A DNA stretch of 11,167 nucleotides from CAYYNP01 sp964472545 (lineage in GTDB: Bacteria; Planctomycetota; Planctomycetia; Pirellulales; Thermoguttaceae), in contig CAYYNP010000322.1 of the NCBI GenBank assembly GCA_964472545.1, positions 1 to 11,167 of the forward strand, in the 5' to 3' direction. Below the pieces are notes generated by a model, which was not told where the DNA came from, did no database searches, and worked only from the letters and a program-made list of their open reading frames with translations. This document shows positions 7,747 to 11,167 of the stretch, piece after piece. Each line of letters opens with the position of its first letter. Within the stretch, counting starts at the first letter, position 1. The position numbers were made by a program, and so were the translations under genes.

Positions 7747-9099
7747 CTACATGACTAGAGGAGGGGCTTCATGGAAGGCGATTTGCTGCTCGCACCACCG
7801 AGCAATCGACAGCAGTGGCTCTTCGCTGTGTGGTCGGCCGACCAGTTGAATGCCCGACGGCATGCCGTCCGATGCGAGCCCTGCCGGGATGGAAACCACA
7901 GGCAGCCCCGCACAACTCCAGGGGGCCTGGAACTTCGGCGTGCCGGTCGTCTCCAACGTGGCCGGCGCGGTGGTATCTGTGGACGGCATCACCAGAGCGT
8001 CCACGTCTTGATCCTCGAGCCACCTCGCAACACGGCGCCGGAAACGCCGCTGATCGCTCAGAGCGGCAGCGTAGTCGACGGCCGAAATCGAGAGGCCTTC
8101 GTCCAGCAGGCCGGCTATCTTCGGCCCGTACCCCTCGCGATGCTGCCGAAACCGCTCGCGGTGAACCTCGGCCGCCTCGACGGCCATGATTCTCCGGTGC
8201 ATTGGCTGGATCTGCTCGAATCCGTCGGGAAACGCAACCGGCACGATCTTGGCCCCGGCCTGATCAAGGGTCGCCAGCGCAAGGCGCGTGACCTCTGCAA
8301 CCGATGCGTCGTCGTGCTCCATGAAGAACTGATCTATGCGCCCTAGTCGGGGAGGGATATTCGGAGGGGCGGCCGGGTCATCGACCACATCCGACCCCAA
8401 TGACGGCCCCGCTGACTGTGAGGGCATTATCACTTGCAGGAGGGCCCGCAGATCGTCGACCGTTCTCGCCATGGGGCCCGGGTGATCGAGATGGTAGCTG
8501 ACCGGGGCAATTCGGCGGCGGGAGACTCGGCCGAACGTCGGTTTGCAGGTGGCGACGCCGCAATACGTCGACGGACGGACCAATGATCCCCCTGTTTGGG
8601 TTCCGATGGCTCCCATACACATCCCCACGGCGAGCGCGGCCGCCGATCCACTGCTGGAGCCCCCGGGGGTGTGCTCCAGCGTGGCGCTCCATGGGTTTCG
8701 CGTAGGCGAGGGATCGAAACACGCGAATTCGACGGTCACGGTCTTGCCCAGGATGATCGCGCCGGCTCGACGCAACGCGGTCACAATCGGTGCGTCTTGC
8801 CGAGCGACGTTTCCTTCCAGAAGAGGGGATCCCGCCTGTGTTGGCCAGCCGGCAATGTCCACAATGTCCTTGATGCCGACCGGAATTCCGTGCAACGGCC
8901 CCACCGGAGGACTATCGCTCAATTCCAGGGCACGTTGGCGGGCGCCCTCCGCATCGACCAGCACCCATGCGTGTATCCGGTCCTCAAAGCGATCGATCCG
9001 CTTGATGCACCGGTCCACTAGTTCGATTGGGGAAATTTGACCAGCTCTAATCTGCCGGATCGCTTCAGGAATGGAAGGTTCAGACATATTCATATCCAT
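7747..9099 (-). CDS. Amidase-signature family hydrolase (GatA-like), substrate unknown
   Basis: A 450-residue cytoplasmic hydrolase of the amidase-signature family, which cleaves carboxamide bonds with a Lys-cisSer-Ser triad. The triad is visible: Lys77 in GIPVGIKDIVD, Ser148 in the PGGSSSGSAAA glycine-serine loop, and Ser172 in GTQTGGSLVRP. The 24-residue gap between the two serines equals that in fatty acid amide hydrolase. There is no signal peptide or membrane segment. It is somewhat shorter than GatA (about 485). No gatB or gatC is nearby and the catalytic motif reads TQTGGS where GatA usually has SDTGGS, so a free-standing amidase is more likely than the tRNA amidotransferase subunit. 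Three ATGs lie in frame at 9099, 9093 and 9087. The first is best placed for an AAGAGG 12 nt upstream. The gene is divergent from bioB across a short gap. The family is certain and the substrate is not predictable. Confidence 0.92.
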   Translation of the reverse strand: MDMNMSEPSIPEAIRQIRAGQISPIELVDRCIKRIDRFEDRIHAWVLVDAEGARQRALELSDSPPVGPLHGIPVGIKDIVDIAGWPTQAGSPLLEGNVARQDAPIVTALRRAGAIILGKTVTVEFACFDPSPTRNPWSATLEHTPGGSSSGSAAALAVGMCMGAIGTQTGGSLVRPSTYCGVATCKPTFGRVSRRRIAPVSYHLDHPGPMARTVDDLRALLQVIMPSQSAGPSLGSDVVDDPAAPPNIPPRLGRIDQFFMEHDDASVAEVTRLALATLDQAGAKIVPVAFPDGFEQIQPMHRRIMAVEAAEVHRERFRQHREGYGPKIAGLLDEGLSISAVDYAAALSDQRRFRRRVARWLEDQDVDALVMPSTDTTAPATLETTGTPKFQAPWSCAGLPVVSIPAGLASDGMPSGIQLVGRPHSEEPLLSIARWCEQQIAFHEAPPLVM

Positions 9100-9129
9100 A
9101 TTTTCTTGCGGCCTCTTGGCAGATGTGCG

Positions 9130-9143
9130 AGCGACTGGTCGCT
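9130..9143. promoter_or_regulatory. Perfect dyad AGCGAC-TG-GTCGCT in the amidase/bioB divergent gap
   Basis: Six-base arms around a 2-bp centre lie between the two divergent starts and overlap the position expected for the bioB -35 box. This could be an operator controlling both genes. It does not resemble the known BirA or BioR operator sequences. A 14-bp GC-rich dyad can also arise by chance. Confidence 0.3.
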
Positions 9144-9163
9144 GCTTGCTTTACGGGTAGAAT
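9135..9163 (+). promoter_or_regulatory. Possible bioB promoter giving a leaderless start
   Basis: TAGAAT (9158-9163, 5 of 6 to the -10 consensus) lies 17 bp after a poor -35 (CTGGTC). Transcription would begin at about 9170, directly at the ATG at 9171. This fits the lack of any usable Shine-Dalgarno before the candidate bioB starts. Confidence 0.3.
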
Positions 9164-9170
9164 GAGACAG

Positions 9171-10244
9171 ATGACCGAACCCCAAATGACCAGAATACTC
9201 CAATCGCCGAACCTGTCTAGCAAGAGCGGCTGTGGCTCTACCGAAAGCGGCTGTGGCCGATGGGCCGAGCTCGCCGACCAGGTGTTAAACGGCCACTCAC
9301 TTGAGGAGGCTGAAGGGCTGTCGATCTTGCAGTCCGAGGACCACGAACTGCTCGACGTCTTGGCCGCGGCCTATCGCCTCCGCCATCGGCGCTCTGGGAA
9401 TCGTGTGCACCTGAATCTGCTGATCAACGCCAAGAGCGGGCGATGCGGCGAGGACTGCGGCTACTGTTCGCAGTCGGCCGTGTCGAAGGCCGAGATCGCC
9501 AAACACGCGATGCTCTCGGCGGAGAAGATCCTCGACGGCGCCCGACTGGCCGCGGAACGCGGAGCCAGGACCTATTGCATTGTCACCTCCGGCCGGAGGC
9601 CCAGCGATCTGCAAGTCGACCAGATTGCCCAGGTCGTTGTCCGCATCAAAGCCGAATCGGAACTGAAGACCTGCGTCTCACCCGGGCTGCTGACCATTGA
9701 GCAGGCCCAACAACTGGCCGATGCGGGCGTGGACCGGATCAACCACAATCTGAACACCAGCCGACGCTTCTACCCTCGCATTTGTACTACACATACCTAC
9801 CAAGATCGACTAGACACACTTCGTTCCGTTCGCCAGGTGGGCGTTGAGATCTGCTCCGGCGGAATAGTAGGTATGGGGGAAGAGGACGAAGACGTGGTCG
9901 AACTGGCCCGTCGACTGGGGCGGCTGGCGGTCGAGGCCCTTCCGGTCAATTTCTTGCAGGCAATCCCTGGCACCCCGCTGCAGGGGGTAAGCCGTCTGAA
10001 TCCCCGATACTGCTTGAAGGTGCTTGCCCTGTTCTGCCTGGCCAACCCAAACAGCGAACTGCGGATCGCCGCCGGCCGAGAAATGCACCTGGGTAGCCTG
10101 CAACCGCTGGGGCTCTACGCGGCAGACTCGATCTTCGTCGGCGACTACCTCACGACCGGAGGCCAACCGCCAGGCGAGGACTACCGCATGATTGAGGAGA
10201 TGGGGTTCGAGGCGGTCGTCGAGGGCCGGGTACATAAGAGGTAA
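9171..10244 (+). CDS. bioB: Biotin synthase (radical SAM)
   Basis: BioB inserts sulfur into dethiobiotin, the last step of biotin synthesis, in the cytoplasm. Numbering from the most upstream ATG (9123), the SAM-cluster motif CxxxCxxC is at Cys108, Cys112 and Cys115 (RCGEDCGYC). The [2Fe-2S] ligands are present as Cys152 (YCIVTSG), Cys184 (TCVSPGLL), Cys244 (CSGGIVGMGE) and Arg314 (RIAAGRE). INHNLNTS matches the dethiobiotin-binding YNHNLDTS of E. coli, with Asn for Asp. The C-terminus (GDYLTTGG...) is family-like and complete. The first cluster Cys lies 53 residues in for E. coli but 108 here, so there is an N-terminal extension. I chose 9171 (357 aa) because a TAGAAT box sits just before it. 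Starts at 9123, 9162 and 9186 are possible, and none has a good ribosome site. No other bio gene is in view. BI-1 downstream has its own promoter. Confidence 0.95.
   Translation: MTEPQMTRILQSPNLSSKSGCGSTESGCGRWAELADQVLNGHSLEEAEGLSILQSEDHELLDVLAAAYRLRHRRSGNRVHLNLLINAKSGRCGEDCGYCSQSAVSKAEIAKHAMLSAEKILDGARLAAERGARTYCIVTSGRRPSDLQVDQIAQVVVRIKAESELKTCVSPGLLTIEQAQQLADAGVDRINHNLNTSRRFYPRICTTHTYQDRLDTLRSVRQVGVEICSGGIVGMGEEDEDVVELARRLGRLAVEALPVNFLQAIPGTPLQGVSRLNPRYCLKVLALFCLANPNSELRIAAGREMHLGSLQPLGLYAADSIFVGDYLTTGGQPPGEDYRMIEEMGFEAVVEGRVHKR
9225..9257 (+). repeat. Direct 12-bp repeat encoding a doubled SGCG motif at the BioB N-terminus
   Basis: AGCGGCTGTGGC occurs at 9225-9236 and again at 9246-9257, a 21-bp period that keeps the frame. 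It encodes Ser-Gly-Cys-Gly twice in the N-terminal extension of BioB, before the conserved barrel. Confidence 0.7.
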
Positions 10245-10267
10245 CACGCTGCTTCAACCAAACAAAC

Positions 10268-10296
10268 AGCGGCGGCCGCTCTGCCGTTTCTATTTT
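10268..10296 (+). terminator. Possible weak terminator after bioB
   Basis: A GC-rich perfect palindrome, AGCGGC-G-GCCGCT (10268-10280), begins 23 bp past the bioB stop and is followed by a T-rich stretch (TTTCTATTTT). The one-base centre makes a tight hairpin unlikely without opening inner pairs, and the T-run is broken, so this is tentative. Confidence 0.25.
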
Positions 10297-10322
10297 GCCC
10301 ACTGCAACCCATGCGCTATAAT
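10295..10322 (+). promoter_or_regulatory. Sigma70-like promoter of the BI-1 gene
   Basis: TTGCCC (10295-10300, 4 of 6 to the -35 consensus) lies 16 bp before a perfect TATAAT (10317-10322). The predicted start near 10329 gives a leader of about 65 nt before the BI-1 start, which suggests this gene is transcribed on its own and not only by read-through from bioB. Confidence 0.55.
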
Positions 10323-10382
10323 ATGGCGGTGAGGTTTCTTGAGGTTAGCCAGTCCAGGCGCACATACCCCCCGTTCGAGGAA

Positions 10383-10388
10383 AGGAAG
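10383..10388 (+). promoter_or_regulatory. Shine-Dalgarno of the BI-1 gene
   Basis: AGGAAG lies 5 nt before the ATG at 10394. This is the best spacing of any ATG in the area and fixes the start. Confidence 0.7.
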
Positions 10389-10393
10389 ATCCG

Positions 10394-11113
10394 ATGAGCT
10401 ACGCCGAGAATCCGTATCAGTCTCCCATGGGCACATTTGCCGCGCGGGCGGCGGCCGACGAGCGGAGCGATTTCATTGTCAAGACGTACGCCCATCTGGC
10501 GGGGGCGATCTGTGCATTTGTCGTTCTTGAGACCATATTCCTGCGGACCGCGATCGCGGAGAGTCTGACGGCAACGATGTTTGGCTCGCAGTACGGATGG
10601 TTGATCGCGATCGGGCTGTTCATCTTCGTCAGTTTTGTTGCGGAACGCTGGGCTCGTTCCGCGGTTAGCCCGGCCACACAATACATGGGGCTGGGGCTCT
10701 ACGTGGCCGCCGAGAGCGTGCTATTCGCGCCCTTGTTGTTCATAGCTAAGTCGATCGACGAGAGCATTATCCCCACGGCGGCGGTGGCAACGCTGGTTCT
10801 CTTCGCCGGCCTTACGGGCGTGGTATTCGTCACCCGAAAGGACTTCTCGTTCCTGCGGGTCATCTTGGCGTTTGGCGCCCTAGCTGCGTTCGGGTTGATC
10901 GTCCTCTCGATCGTAACCGGCATGGCGTTGGGGCCGATTTTCACCTACGCCATGATCGCCCTGGCTTGCGGCTACATCCTGTTCTATACGTCGAACGTGA
11001 TGCATCACTACCGCATCGGTCAACATGTGGCAGCGTCGCTGGCACTGTTTGCGGCAGTGGCTCTGCTGTTCTGGTACATCGTCCAATTGTTGATGTCAAT
11101 GTCACGGGACTAA
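10394..11113 (+). CDS. Bax inhibitor-1/TMBIM (YccA-type) family membrane protein
   Basis: A 239-residue inner-membrane protein of the usual family length. After a polar N-terminus (1-31) there are seven hydrophobic segments at about 33-51, 68-85, 98-118, 128-147, 153-174, 181-199 and 209-233, the BI-1 topology. Family features include the central GLYVAAESVLFAPLL and LAGLTG-like stretches and the late YTSNVMHHYRIG loop. Characterised bacterial members such as YetJ of Bacillus subtilis are pH-sensitive calcium leak channels. The two acidic residues of that sensor would fall near Tyr198-Ser200 and Ala220-Ala221, and no Asp is found at either place, so this is a variant subfamily and the leak mechanism may differ. 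The gene has its own promoter and ribosome site and is unrelated in function to bioB upstream. Family assignment is strong. Physiological role is unknown. Confidence 0.9.
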   Translation: MSYAENPYQSPMGTFAARAAADERSDFIVKTYAHLAGAICAFVVLETIFLRTAIAESLTATMFGSQYGWLIAIGLFIFVSFVAERWARSAVSPATQYMGLGLYVAAESVLFAPLLFIAKSIDESIIPTAAVATLVLFAGLTGVVFVTRKDFSFLRVILAFGALAAFGLIVLSIVTGMALGPIFTYAMIALACGYILFYTSNVMHHYRIGQHVAASLALFAAVALLFWYIVQLLMSMSRD

Positions 11114-11167
11114 GGAGCCGGTTGCGTTGTTGCGTCTTGGATGTTGGCGAGAGGGGGTGGGGGCGGC

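Noticed and set aside
7557..7754. Plus-strand 65-codon frame in the gap
   Set aside because: It begins inside a repeat, has no good ribosome site, shows no domain and ends over the 3' end of the amidase.
7771..9040. Plus-strand frames of 191, 165, 141 and 124 codons opposite the amidase
   Set aside because: All are antisense to an amidase with an intact catalytic triad and full-length family match.
7747..9099. Glutamyl-tRNA amidotransferase subunit GatA
   Set aside because: No gatB or gatC nearby, the protein is shorter, and the catalytic motif reads TQTGGS where GatA usually has SDTGGS; a stand-alone amidase is the safer call.
10394..11113. Minus-strand frames opposite the BI-1 gene
   Set aside because: The plus-strand frame has a promoter, a Shine-Dalgarno and seven membrane segments of a known family; the opposite frames have none of these.
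11114..11167. Start of a further gene at the right edge
   Set aside because: Only 54 bases with a G-rich end; no ATG with a following frame long enough to judge.

Overview
The window looks like chromosomal DNA of a planctomycete or a close relative. This rests on moderately high G+C, one very long secreted protein built from LamG/jelly-roll, PA14-like and autotransporter-type beta-strand repeats, and a biotin synthase next to a Bax-inhibitor-1 membrane protein. The lineage is inferred from gene content and style only. There are no rRNA, tRNA, CRISPR, transposase or phage genes.

Positions 1-7244 are a single minus-strand reading frame. It starts at an ATG at 7244 behind a good Shine-Dalgarno and stays open for 2,414 codons to the left edge, so its C-terminus is outside the window. 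It encodes a signal peptide followed by six similar modules, spaced about 345-430 residues apart. Each module has a carbohydrate-binding-like domain (four LamG/ConA-like, two PA14-like), then a beta-strand linker, then a KTGxGTL autotransporter-type repeat. The long plus-strand open frames over this gene (up to 996 codons) are exact codon-register mirrors of it and are not genes.

Positions 7245-7746 form a 502-bp noncoding gap that is more AT-rich than its surroundings. It is the presumed leader and promoter region of the giant gene and holds several inverted repeats and a tandem 10-mer. I see no convincing gene there.

Positions 7747-9099 (minus) encode an amidase-signature hydrolase with an intact Lys-Ser-Ser triad. 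Divergent from it, from about 9171 to 10244 (plus), lies biotin synthase BioB with all expected iron-sulfur cysteines. The roughly 70-bp gap between them holds a perfect dyad and a possible leaderless bioB promoter. After a 149-bp gap with a sigma70-like promoter comes a seven-helix Bax-inhibitor-1/TMBIM family protein (10394-11113, plus). The last 54 bases hold nothing recognisable.

The genes do not form one pathway. BioB makes biotin, the amidase substrate is unknown, the BI-1 protein is probably a membrane ion-leak or stress protein, and the giant protein is probably an exported surface or matrix-binding protein. The modular architecture of the giant protein is the most interesting item in the window.
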